This document shows, in pieces, positions 1 to 10,858 of a stretch of 64,000 nucleotides of DNA. Source of the stretch: Cymbidium sinense (taxonomy: Eukaryota; Streptophyta; Magnoliopsida; Asparagales; Orchidaceae). The notes under the pieces were generated by a model. The model had not been told where the DNA came from. It saw nothing but the letters and a program-made list of their open reading frames with translations, and did no database searches. Position 1 is the first letter of the stretch. Each line of letters begins with the position of its first letter. Position numbers and translations under genes: made by a program. The stretch is taken from contig CM038221.1 of assembly GCA_021442155.1 (NCBI GenBank), positions 46,943,648 to 47,007,647 of the forward strand. Direction: 5' to 3'.

Positions 1-287
1 TAATTTAATAATTAACTTAAACACACTTCTTAATTAAACTAATTACCCTTAAGCTAATCCAATTGAATAAACACTTAATTAATGCAAACCTGATAAATTA
101 ATCCATCATCTTAATAAACCAAATTAACTTTATAAATCAGTTTAAAATTAATTCAAATCAAACACTTAATTAATCTACTAATTAATTTGATCACACATCT
201 TAAATAAACTAATTAAGTCAATCAAATTAGTCATATTAAACTTAAACTTAACCAAACATAAATATAATTAAATACCAATAAATTCTT

Positions 288-480
288 ACAACAACAACAA
301 CAAGCCTTAATCCCACTATTAGGCTAGAATCCTTTGTCTCATTTGTGTCTATTATGTGTCAAATTCTCATCTAATTGTATACTAAGATCATTTTTTTACA
401 TCTTAACCAAGTCTTTTTTACCTCTACCTTTCTTTAAGGCAAATCTAATGCATCTACTCTAATTCATGTGGTACTTTAAA
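288..480 (-). mobile_element. 3' tail fragment of an L1-type LINE, antisense
   Basis: The stretch starts with an (ACA)n run and continues with 'gccttaatcccacta', 'gaatcctttgtc' and 'cttaaccaagtctttt'. The same words open the longer LINE fragment at 21,600. Read on the minus strand it ends in a (TTG)n tail, as in many plant L1 LINEs. The corresponding place in the 3' LTR (near 23,200) lacks it, so it arrived after element A had integrated. Boundaries are approximate. Confidence 0.6.
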
Positions 481-1181
481 CTTAAATCATTAAGTCATTA
501 ATTACATCATTAACCTAAACAAATATGAAATTAAATTAAAAAAATTAAACAAATATTTACTTAATTTAATAATTAATCACACCTCTTAAAAAAGCTAATT
601 AAGTTAATCAAATTAATGATATTAAATTTAAGCTTAATTAAACATAAATTTGAACATAATCAAAATGCAATTAAATGTCAATCAAATCCTAAATAAGTCA
701 TTAATTACATCATCAACCAAAACAGATATGAAATCAAATTGAAAATTAAACAATTATTTATAATTAACCTAAACACACTTCTTAATTAAACTAATAATCA
801 CATTAAACCTAAGCAAACCCATAGACTAATAAAGCTAATCAAATAAAATTAAATCAAATTAAACTAAATTAAGAAAAACTCTCATCAATTTAATATGTAA
901 TCAAATCGAATCTCATTCAACCTACTTAAATAAGATAAACTAATTAACTATCCAATGTATGAAATCAAAATACAAACCAATCTTTGATAAACATGATAAA
1001 TGGATGAGATTAAAAGTAAAGTCCTAATTATAAAGAATCAAACTCAATTAAAGTCAACATAAAATCTCAATTAATCTAATCCGATCAAACTATAAATAAA
1101 TGAACCACAATCAAATCAGATAAGCATAAAATTAAGTTATAAAACCATAATCAAAGAAAATAACTAAATATTAATTTAAAA

Positions 1182-1475
1182 GGATATTGAATTATCAAGA
1201 TTTAATTAAACCAAAATATATAATCTAAAATTAATCAATAAAAAATACATGAATTTAAGCTAACTTAAAATTTATTAGAGATCAAGGATATTGAATTATC
1301 AAGATTTAATTAAACCAAAATATCTAATCTAAAATTAATCAATCAAAAACACATGAGTTTAAACAAACTTAAACTTCATAGATATTAAGGATATTGAATT
1401 ATCAAGATGTAATAAACCAACATCTAAATCAAAATCAATCAATCAAATACTTAAACAAACTCAAATTCTAAATTC
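1182..1475 (+). repeat. About 104-bp tandem repeat, 2.7 copies, in LTR
   Basis: Units start at 1,182, 1,286 and 1,389 with 'ggatattgaattatcaaga' and run on with 'ttaattaaaccaaaat'. The last copy is shortened. The same repeat stands in the 3' LTR at about 23,868-24,110, so it belonged to the LTR before insertion. Confidence 0.8.
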
Positions 1476-3861
1476 TAAATCAAATCAAATAAATCAAATC
1501 AAATCAATTACATAAATTCAAATGGGTTAATTACAGACCTTGGTTAAACTCTTTAGGAGTTAGGATGTAGAATAGGATGAGTTCTATCTACAAGTGGAAT
1601 TCATTCTACTCTTCATTCTTGAAAACATAAACATCACTTTAACCAAATAAAAGTAAAGTGAAAATGAAAAGTAAATCATTAAATCATTTAAATTGAAATC
1701 ACCCAAAGGTAAAATTTAAACAAATTTGAACTTCAAATTGAAACTTAAATTAAAGAAGCTTAGTAAAGTCTTGTAACACAAGCTTTCTTTTTACACACTA
1801 GAATCACTGACCTTAGAATTAGGCTAGGTCAATGTATTTATTACATGTATGATGTTGTGTTTTATTTTGTGATGTAATATTCTAGACTGGGTGTTAGGTT
1901 GTATGTTTCGTAGACTAGATGTTAGGCTATTATTAGCCTAATCATATTTTCTACAGGGGTGTGCTTAAGGGACCACTGTAATAAAAATATAAATACTTTT
2001 GTTATGCAAGTTGCTTAGCCCCTAAGCATGTCCCATGTTAGGACAGGTGGGCTTGGTTACCCATGTGTGGGGTGCTATGTCCAAAATATTCATATAACTG
2101 CTTAGGTTGTATGGTGTGTTTAGCTAACATTAATTTTACAGATGTAGCTAAATTTACTTTTCTTATTTTTAATGTAATATTGCATTAGAAATTAGGATTA
2201 GTATTATGGGAGATTAGGATGAATAGTGGCCAGAAGGCTTAGTCCCTAGGGTGCCCTATGATGTCTTTGGAGCAAATCAATTCAAAAAGAAGAGAAGGAA
2301 GGAATGATGAAAATAATACCCTCATAGCATGTATTATTTTTGTAATCTAGGTTGTATAACGGTAGAGCTCGGCTACCCATCTTTTTATTTTATTTTTGGG
2401 ATGTACGGCGAAGCCCGACCGCAGTGGCCTTTTATTCTTTTATGATAGTCTATAAGATTATTTAATATTGTGTTCAGATTACACACTAGAACTGTATACT
2501 TTTCCTAGTTTTTTCATGATTGATGTTTGAATGTGTGGCCTGGATGCGGTAGGCTCTTAGCATAAAATTAACTTTTCTACCCTAATTAATAACTCGCAAT
2601 TCAAATTTAAAATAACTCATAACCTCACATAAAAGCTTAGAAATTAAATCTAGATAATAATTTTTTTAGCAACCCCTTAGCTGAATGAATGAATGCATAA
2701 TATCATGCAAGTCATATTCTTCAACTCTTATTAAGAGGGGTCTTCAATATGTGCTACAAAATGAAGGCTTAACCTGTGAGAGCCTTTGACAGAAGAATAC
2801 CCCTTTCTCTCTTGATTTGACCTATTATCATGTTCTCATGCATTTAGGCATACAAAATCCCATAGCCTGTGCCAAAATAAAGAGTACAAAAGAATCAAAT
2901 AAATTTGATAAAATTTACATTAGATTAAGTCATGGTTTCATACCACTCATACTCTAGTCTCTTAGGAAGTGAGTTTAAGGACTTAATTTTCTCTCTAAAT
3001 TAACAAAATCCTAGTCATCTTGCAAAGCATAAGACTTGCCTATATAGATTTAAAGCATAAGAGGAGTTAGCTGGCTCCCACTCCAAGCAGTAATAAGTCT
3101 AGCAGTCAGGTGATTTATTCTCTCTTGTGGAGGTACACCATATACCCATTTTTGCCTTAGATTTAGGTCGTGCTTTGGCCCTTACCACCCTAGATTTAGG
3201 ATATGAGATTGATGTTTCCCTTTACGGGCTACAAGCATAAATTCTCATCGCTTAGGTATTTCCACAATCTTATATTGTGAAATTATAAGCCCTAGTAATC
3301 TAATGAAATGTCAACTCAAATAATTAACTCTCTTCAATTTCAAAAATATAAAGCCCAATTATAGGGTAGATCAGAATACTCACTAGGCTTCCTAATATGA
3401 TGAGCATTTCCTACTTTTTTTTCTTTGGATTCCAAAAATAAGTCTTCTCCTTGATCTTTCCAATTTGATTTTCTAAAATAGCCGATCCGTTGATAGTCTT
3501 AATCTTGAAATCTACAGAGACCCTAATTGTCTACTTTAATCGAGAGTATTCTTAAAGAATTCTCATTCTTTAGGATGTAATTAACTATGGGGCCATGCCT
3601 CCATGGATAACTTAACAAACTTAGCTTAAAATAAACCTTACTTTAATTTTTTATGTAAAGTAGGGGAAAGATCTCTGGTATATTCGAAGATACATCATGC
3701 CTTAGGAGTCCTTATTAGGTGATTAGGTCCATTATAGGGTGGTGATTTCTATCTTTTGAGATAGTATATCATTCCTTAATGTAGTACCTGATTACTTCAA
3801 TAAGTGCCCCCTAAGATCTGCATGGTGTCCCACATCCCAAAAATAAACTCCACAAATTTTT

Positions 3862-3880
3862 CTGCCGACACTGCTAGGGA
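3862..3880 (+). promoter_or_regulatory. Primer-binding-like site of element A
   Basis: The site 'ctgccgacactgctaggga' lies 7 bases after the LTR end CACA (3,854). Element B has 'tggtgactccactaggga' at the same place. It therefore marks the start of the minus-strand primer site, diverged in A. I cannot assign the primer tRNA with certainty; the wording resembles PBSs reported for Tat/Ogre elements. Confidence 0.6.
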
Positions 3881-4581
3881 TGGTTCCTCTCTCTATCTTT
3901 AGTAGGCAATTATTGTCTCCAAGCATCAATAGTGGACTTATATTTTATATAAGCATGAGACTATCATTCTTTTTGTTGGCACTTAGCTTATTTCATCTTT
4001 AAACAAAGCTCGTCAACATCTTTTAGGTTTTAAGACCTCACTCTATGTAGATCCTAAAATCCCTATTGGATTCTCCCAATAGGTGAAAATTAAAATTAAT
4101 CAAACAAAAGAGATGACCAAAATTAAGAACCTCTGCACCGTCCTGATGGTGAGCCAAGGTTCATCCCATGAACAATAAGAAAATAAAACCCTTCTACAAA
4201 ATAACATGTCTTTCCAAAAGTACTTTTTCAAAATCCACATAATAAGATATCTTTACACAAAAATTTGTAAGAAATTTTCAAAAAGGCACAAAACACATAT
4301 AACTAAACCTCGTTTGACAAATCCTATGATTGTTACATGGAGGTTCTTTTCAAAGTTAAAATCAACCATTTTAATAACACATTTTTTTTTAAAATAACTA
4401 TCCCCATCCCACACACTCAAATTTGTTTGATGAAGATTCTATTTTTAAATTAAATTATAATATAAAACTGAAATTCCACTTAGCATAAGTCACATGTACT
4501 AGAGTTGAAGTTTCCCCTCTTTTCAAAAAGCAATAAACAATACACACATAAAAGAGAAGTCAAGACATATTTGAACCCCCT

Positions 4582-5803
4582 ACTTGATATACCCAAATTT
4601 GTCAAATGGGAGTTCCCCTTCCCTTAAAGAAGGTAGAGCAAATTGAATTCTATTTGCATTTCTTTGATAAAACTCCTTCTTACCGAAGTCTTGGACTTTA
4701 AAACACATTGGGAGATCGTTTGACATGACCAAGTATATCAAAAGAGAACCCCCTTTTTGAAAATCATAAGAACAAATTGAACTCCATTTAACATACCTAA
4801 GTTTGTTAAATAAGTTCTTTTTCTTTCAAAATCATAAACACATTTGATTTTCACTTAACATACCAAATTTGTTAAGTGAGAATTTCATTCTAAAAATTAT
4901 AAACACATTTGACTTTCACTTAACATACCAAATTTGTTAAGTGAGAGTTTCATTTTCAAAAAAAAAAAAAAAATCATAAACACATTTAACTTTCACTTAA
5001 CATATCAAATTTATTAAGTGAGAGTTTTATCTTCAAAATCATAAACATATTTGACTTTCACTTAGCATACCAAATTTGTTAAGTGAGAGTTTCATTTTCA
5101 AAAAAAAAATCATAAACATATTTAACTTTTACTTAACATATCAAATTTGTTAAGTGAGAGTTTTATCTTCAAAATTATAAACACATTTGGCTTTCACTAA
5201 CCCTTGTTAAGTGAGAGTTTCATTTTAAAATCATAAATAGATTTGACTTTCACTTAACATACCAAATTTGTTAAGTGAGAGTTTCATTTTCAAAATCATA
5301 AACACATTTGACTTTCATTTAACATACTAAATTTGTTAAGTGAGAGTCTCTCTTCAACACACATTTGATCCCTGTTTTAACATACCAAATTTGTCAAATA
5401 AGAATCCAACTTTTCATGTCAAATCACACTTGAGATTTCACTTAACATACCAAATTTGTTAAGTGAGAGTCTCATTCTCAAATAAAAATAAATATATCTC
5501 AAACAAATTTAGGGCTTTCACTTAACATACCGAATTTATTAAGTGGGACTCCCATCTTCAAAGAAAAGCAAATCTGTCACACTCACATTTGACTTTCACT
5601 TAGCATAGCAAATTTATTAAGTGAAAGTATCATCATCAAGCATAAATCAAACACATGTGGCATCTACTTAACATACCAAATTTATTAAGTAAAAAACCCC
5701 ATTTTCAAATCAAAATATCACACAATCAAACCTTAACGAGCAAAAATATTTCAAATATACAATCATAATCTCTTCTTATCAAGCCCAAATTTGCTAAGTA
5801 AAG
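4582..5803 (+). repeat. Array of about 18 stem-loop units in the element A leader
   Basis: Each unit is a stem, a loop near 'ataccaaattt', the complementary arm, then a spacer rich in 'tcataaacacatttgac'. The clearest arms are CACTTAAC and GTTAAGTG, for example at 4,852-4,878, 4,917-4,943, 5,251-5,277 and 5,439-5,465. Other copies start near 4,582, 4,717, 4,786, 4,994, 5,059, 5,131, 5,195 (shortened), 5,316, 5,371, 5,519, 5,597, 5,665 and 5,775. Spacing is about 55-105 bases. Arms vary but mostly stay complementary or differ by G-T pairs. They lie in the RNA between PBS and gag, where packaging and translation signals of retroelements usually sit; a function here is inference. Confidence 0.85.
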
Positions 5804-6118
5804 GTCTTTCAAACTATCAATATTTTCAAACAATATGCACAAAACACAAATATCTCCAAGAAAATCTCTACTCAAATTTTAGAACTCCACCCAACCAACC
5901 TAAATCGGTTGAGTATGGGTTCCAAATCGAAATCAAATGGTAAAGACTCTCCTCAATATCCAAATCTCTCCAATGAAGCCCACTTAAAACATTTGAATCA
6001 TTGAGTGTGGGTTTAAAACACAAAACTTCTGTTACTTGTGTGGAACAAATATCAAGGCAGAAATCTGATACAAGTTATATTTCCACAAATGCATACATGA
6101 CATTCTGAGTTTTCACAC

Positions 6119-7690
6119 ATGGCTCGAGTATGTGTTTACTTTTCTTTTAAGGATGGATTTGGCCTTGGATCGGGCCAGCCTCCTGCAGACCGACTTTGCC
6201 CACCTCATTCATTTTAGCCGAGGTTTCGACGGGGCTAGGATCACTTGTGAAGGGACCACCCTTTCAACCTTCAGTAGAAGTGTGGTGATCAGGCAGAAGC
6301 CGATCATCCAGGTTGAGATGTCGTCTAACTTAGAGTTTCCCTCACTGAAGAGGAAGGTTATGGCAGTTCCCGTAGTAGTTGTAGATCCAATGCCAATGAA
6401 CTCAGTGGTTCCCCTTTCTACCCCAGTACTGGCTAGCACCCACTCGTTGGCTCCTTCCAAGGGAAAGGATACCCTATCTTCAAGGATAGTCTCCCCCAGC
6501 TATGAGGTTGGGTCTAGTTCTCATGATGCTCCTCCTAGTAGGACTCAGTGCCGCAAGATCAAGTGTCATCATGACCACATAGCCAAGGAGAAAGAGGTAG
6601 CTTCCCAGTCTGTAGCAGAGGAGTTACCTAGGATAGTGTCTTTTCTTATCACAGAGAACAAGTTTCACCCCCTCTTTGGTTTCGATCGAGAGGAAGACAT
6701 TAGGAGGATCTCAATTTCACCTCTGCATGTAGTTCATTTTCAGGCTCCTATCAGTGATAGGAGAAGGTCGTATACTGACCTTAGATCAATTCTGCATCGA
6801 GTTGGTGGAGCTTATGGATGATCAGAGTCCAAGGCTCAATTTGATTTACATTCTATCATCCCTCGCAGTGTAGACAGACACATCAGGCAGGAGAGGGCCA
6901 GAGAGGCCCGGGTATTAGTACAAATTATTAGCATAGAGAGACATAGGAACACCAGACAGTCGATGACCTCAACCCTTGTGGATTTTCTCGATCAGCACGC
7001 TACCCGCATCGATCATACTGATAGCATTCTACTGACGGGTACTATCCACCATAGGAGAGGAGCTCCTTCCCAGAGAAAACTAGTGTTTCCTCCACCACAC
7101 TGATCCACTCCTTGCCCACCATCGCCTATTCAAGTCCCGCCATCTACCATGCCTACAAAGGCACAGAAGACAACATCTGGGGAGAAGAAAGCCCTAATGG
7201 TGATTCGGCTACGGCCAAAGGATCCCACTTCATTTACTCCCCGACTGAGGTGAGGGCAAGTTCCCCTACTTGACCAGTTACTTCAGTCTTGGTGAAGAAA
7301 GAGTGGCAACCCCCAACATCGTGGTCGCACGACCACAACCATCATTATCAGAGGTAGTGAAAGCAACAGTCGTCAAAGGGGAAGGGGCAGTTAGTCCCCA
7401 TGGACACTACTCCACTACATGAGCGACACGAGCATGTTTCTTCCAATTGACCCTCCTGAGTTAGCACTCTAGTGTTAAGTGCATCTCCGTTAGTGAGCAT
7501 AGCCCCTCCACCGGTCAACATCACATATTTGTATCAGCACAGTTAGATCATTCCCTAGAAGAGATTTTGGAATAATACTTTACAGAGAAGAGAGAGCTTC
7601 TACGGAGTGACCGATCAGATTATGAGGAGGGAAAGGTCAGCTTTGATTTGGATGAGGATGATCTCCTTGAGGATTCGACTGAGGTCCACA
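6119..7690 (+). pseudogene. Element A ORF1 / N-terminal gag extension, decayed
   Basis: The longest open part is 6,132-6,821 (about 229 codons), followed by stops and frame changes. The N-terminal segment includes 'FAHLIHFSRGFDGARITCEG', which recurs in element B near 50,150-50,220. The rest is Ser/Pro/Val-rich and low complexity, with a short basic stretch ('RKIKCHHDH'). No known domain was recognised. Tat/Ogre elements often carry an extra ORF of unknown role ahead of gag, which fits the position. The ATG at 6,119 (ATGGCTCGAG) is in a different frame from the conserved segment, and B shows the same offset, so the true start is uncertain; ATG 6,153 is in frame. Confidence 0.65.
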
Positions 7691-8045
7691 TGGTCGATAC
7701 TTGAAGCTCTCTCAAAAAGATCACCATAGTCAGGAAGGTATTGTGGTTAACGAAGATGACACCGTCCATTCAACCCAACACCTCCATCAACAAGTTAAAT
7801 AAAATGATGATCAGATTAATTAAATGGAGGAGAGGATGGAAGACTTGTTAGCAGCCCTACATGCACTTCAAAACTAGGCCTCAATACCATAGCATATGCC
7901 GATAGAGATAGATCATCCCGAGTTAGTGCATGTCCTAGATCAACCCAAAAGCACTTCTCTAGTAGATCAAGACAGTGGTAGCTTGCATAGGAAGATGGTG
8001 GACAACACCTCCATGCAAGAAAAAGATATCATGCAGTTGATGGAG
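7691..8045 (+). other. Decayed ORF1-gag junction of element A
   Basis: Broken coding sequence matches element B at about 51,700-52,050, with shared words such as 'gagttagtgcatgtc' (7,920-7,934) and 'ctgagttagtgcatgtc' in B. No domain is visible. It reads as the linker between ORF1 and the gag core, with several frame changes. Confidence 0.5.
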
Positions 8046-9350
8046 CAGCAAGTGAAGGATGCATTGGTGTAAGCTCAAGGTGGCTCATCTGTTCTAAAGA
8101 GTAGACCCTACCCGGAGGAATTTGATGGTGTCCAATATCCTTAAGGTTTTGTGCCTCCTTCCTTCAAAATTTTTGATATAGCGGAACCCTCGCCATAGCT
8201 TCGGTAGGATGTTGTAATGCAGGTGATGCACTCTTATTCTATCTCTTCATTAGTAGTTTGACACACATCACATTTAATTGGTACGCTAAACTACCCAATA
8301 GTTCAGTGAAGATATTTACTTAGTTGGAGCAGTTCTTTATTAAGAGATTTGCTGGAACTCAGCAAAGAGTAACTGTGGACGATCTCATTATAGCTCAATA
8401 ACACCCCAGTGAGTCCCTTGTTGATTACATTCCTAGATGGTGCAATTTAAGTATGAAATACAAACCACAGTTGTCTGAACAACATGTCATTAAAATTCTA
8501 CTCAAGAATATTCATGATCCGGTCGCCTTCATGCTTAAAGGGTTTACCATTAAGATATTTGAGAAATTAATCAACAATGTGGCTAGTCTGAGAGGTCAAT
8601 TTTTTCCAAGATCAGTCAAGCTTAAAGCGTAGGCATTTGAGAAAAAGCCAGAGGTAGTCATAGTAGTTGAAAAGGGGAAGTAGCCAGCCAGGGTTCAACC
8701 ACACAGACCTCGAGCATAGCAGCCTCCTCTACCACCTCCTTTGCCACCACCTCCATATCACCACTCAATTTCCACGCTTGCCTCCACACCACCACCACCT
8801 CCGGTATCCCCATCCACAACATCGGCAGTATCCCCCACCCATATCGGCCAATACTTTATCCACCCTTAGCTACCATTTACCTACTACGATAAATTGAATA
8901 AGCCTTATTAGAAACATCTTTAAGAACCTTTACGATTTTAGGAGGAGGATGTGGGCAAGAGTTATGATCTAAACTTTTGCCCCTACCACTACATGATAGG
9001 TCATGTCTTAAAAGATTGCTATACCTTTAAAGACTAGCTTGAGTGTAGCTATAAATCGGGTGCCATTATCATCCCTAAAGAATATCTACTAGAACAACCC
9101 TCCAGTTTTGTTAGGGTAATCCTTGGGGATACAAGCAATCTTCTTAAGATAGAGGAAGGTTGAAATATCTTCCTATCCCGAACCTCCAAGAAAATCATCT
9201 CTAAGATCAGAAACCCTTGTAGGTGTCTGAAGTAGCTCAAACCTCCAACTCTAAGAAAGGTTTGCAAGTTGCTAAGGACAACTTGAAGGAAGTAGATGCC
9301 CAGCAATAGCAACAATATCAGTCCACCTTACTTGCAGGATAGTAGCACAA
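8046..9350 (+). pseudogene. Element A gag core with zinc-knuckle remnant, decayed
   Basis: A translated fragment at 8,100-8,165 (EEFDGVQYP..GFVPPSFK) is the conserved gag opening. Around 8,330-8,610 come 'FFIKRFAGTQQRVTVDDLI' and 'MLKGFTIKIFEKLINN', typical of retrotransposon gag. A Pro/His-rich stretch follows (8,720-8,880). At 8,976-9,017 is 'CPYHYMIGHVLKDC', a C-x2-H-x4-H-x4-C zinc-knuckle-like motif used by Tat gag proteins to bind RNA. There are many in-frame stops (for instance TAG/TAA near 8,400, 8,630 and 8,970). Gag would build the virus-like particle. The homologue in B is 52,049-53,300. Confidence 0.8.
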
Positions 9351-9420
9351 TAAATCACAGTCCACTCCATCCACATTGCACTACTACTTCTTCCACTAGC
9401 TCCTCTTCTATGAGCGAGGT

Positions 9421-10072
9421 ATGTATAATGGCACTAAACCCCTTACCCCACTTAATTTATTAGATTTCTATCATGTACCTCCATCTAAGAAGAAATCAAT
9501 GAATAAATCTTTCACTTACATCTTGTCCACTTATGATACTCTAGATTTTATTCCTCTCGAAAATTCTCCAAGTCTACAAACTCTAGTTTCGATCATTCTT
9601 TTTCTGATTTAGAAAAGGATTTTCCATTCATGAATCATTCGGGTTTGCCTATTGAAATTGATTTAGAGTCATCTGACTCCGATGATCCCATAGGAGAAAC
9701 TGTAGGTGAACCTGATGAGCAGGTAGAACTTTCCACTTAATCATCTCATGAAGTCATTGAAGTCAACCTCCGCAGTGACAAAGTTCTACCTCCTAGGGTA
9801 GCACTCCAAGATAAGGGTAAATAAGTCATTGGTTCTAGTGATCAAGAAACCCCTCTATAAGATGCTCCTCCCATGAATATGCTTGTGGAGGATCAGCCCA
9901 AAGTTGACGCTCACCTAAGAAAGTTGACATCTAAGCTAAGCATATATGATGTCATTGTCTTATTTAAAGAGATGAGTGAGTCATTGATCAAACCTCTTCT
10001 TGATCTAGAAAAATGCTTAGTTCAGTTGACCGCTGTTGGAGAGGAGGCATGTTATTTAAGATAAGACCATGG
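9421..10072 (+). pseudogene. Element A gag-protease linker, decayed
   Basis: The short frame at 9,421 reads KPLTPLNLLDFYHVPPSKKK, matching B at 53,455-53,520. An acidic stretch follows (9,665-9,720; ESSDSDDPIGET), then a remnant like the 'LRSGKVLP' motif that precedes protease in these elements (9,765-9,800). The frame 9,873-10,064 has 'LSIYDVIVLFKEMSESLIKP', a conserved pre-protease helix-like segment of gypsy polyproteins. It is broken by stops near 9,610, 9,740 and 9,822. Confidence 0.6.
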
Positions 10073-10139
10073 AGTTATATTCATAGATGAAGACCTTCTT
10101 TTGGGACAACAGAACCAGTCCCTACATCACAGGACATGG

Positions 10140-10545
10140 GCGATTCAGCTCTCAGTATTAGTTGATCAAGGTGCATCATGGTATGAGTCTAAAAACTCTT
10201 GCCTAGGATCGATATCTCCAACTCCGGAGATCGATGATGTTGAGAGGATTCAATGAACAAGGCAAGAGAGCTTTAGGCTCCATAGTGTTACCACTAGAGA
10301 TATGATTGGAAGACAAAAGCCAAGTTCTACATAATAGACTCGGATATATTTTTCACTGCTTTGCTTGGTAAACCTTGGATACATGCAAACAACATAATTC
10401 CATCTCCTTTACACCAGTGCATTAAATTCAAAGGAGGTGGAATTAAGTATTGTGTCGAAGGAGACTTGAAGCCATTCTCCATTAGAGAGGTCAAAATATA
10501 TGAGGACGCAACCTACTATCTTCCTCCAAATTAAAAAGTTTATTC
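10140..10545 (+). pseudogene. Element A aspartic protease, decayed
   Basis: The active-site region appears at 10,160-10,180 as 'VLVDQGAS', where retropepsins have D-S/T-G. Further on, in shifted frames, are 'MMLRGFNEQGKRALGSIVLP' (10,228-10,290) and 'LGKPW' (10,366-10,380), all matching B's protease. At least two frameshifts and a stop break it. In an active element it would cut the Gag-Pol polyprotein. It is followed by a Lys/Glu-rich linker (10,560-10,665). Confidence 0.65.
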
Positions 10546-10858
10546 TCATGAGCTTGGTGAATGTTCAAAAATAAAAGAAAAAGAAGAAAAATATAAAAAA
10601 ATTAAAAATAAAAGAAAAAAGAAAAAAGAAAATGAAAATACAAGTGAGCGAGAATCAATCACAGAGGAATAGGTAGAGCTAGATGATACATTCTGCCCAC
10701 AGTTTGTTCCTCCATATGAACAACTAGGTAGAATAAGAGGTAAATTCAGGAGGTTCTAGGTGGACCTCTTGCGGTGGCCAACCAAGTAGCTATGTTCCAC
10801 TCACGAGTACCCCACTATCCACACAGACTTAGAGTCCAGTTCGGAGGATGAGTCTCAT
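10546..10858 (+). other. Charged linker between protease and RT, element A
   Basis: An AAAG/AAAAT-rich run (10,560-10,630) would encode lysine and glutamate repeats, followed by acidic sequence. Element B has the same type of linker at 54,575-54,670. No domain is recognised. Confidence 0.5.

Larger units (their letters stand above)
1..3854 (+). repeat. Element A 5' LTR, 3' part only
   Basis: This stretch is collinear with the last 3.5 kb of the downstream LTR (22,926-26,409). Both share the conserved terminal kilobase that includes 'acccatgtgtg' and the tract before the LTR end. The LTR ends in CACA at 3,851-3,854, just ahead of the PBS-like site. It is very AT-rich and has no credible gene. 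It differs from the 3' LTR by many substitutions and indels, including a LINE-tail insertion near 288-480, so the element is not young. Confidence 0.85.
3855..6118 (+). other. Untranslated leader of element A between PBS and gag
   Basis: This is 2.3 kb with no credible reading frame. The first 700 bases resemble the same part of element B (47,640-48,220), including the shared 'gggatggttcctctctc' after the PBS. From about 4,580 it consists of hairpin units, annotated separately. Just before gag the hairpins become more diverged (5,888-5,922 and 5,970-6,013), keeping short complementary arms such as CAACC/GGTTG. Confidence 0.75.

Noticed and set aside
1..3854. AT-rich stretch as a possible origin, centromere or organelle DNA
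   Set aside because: It aligns with the terminal part of an LTR downstream, which explains it.
4206..4397. Short open frames in leaders, LTRs and 3' regions (about 60-90 codons)
   Set aside because: Not conserved between A and B, AT-rich composition, no domain; expected by chance.
4582..5803. Repeat array resembling a CRISPR array (short palindromic repeats with spacers)
   Set aside because: Units are not identical, spacers are similar to each other, and the context is a plant retrotransposon leader.
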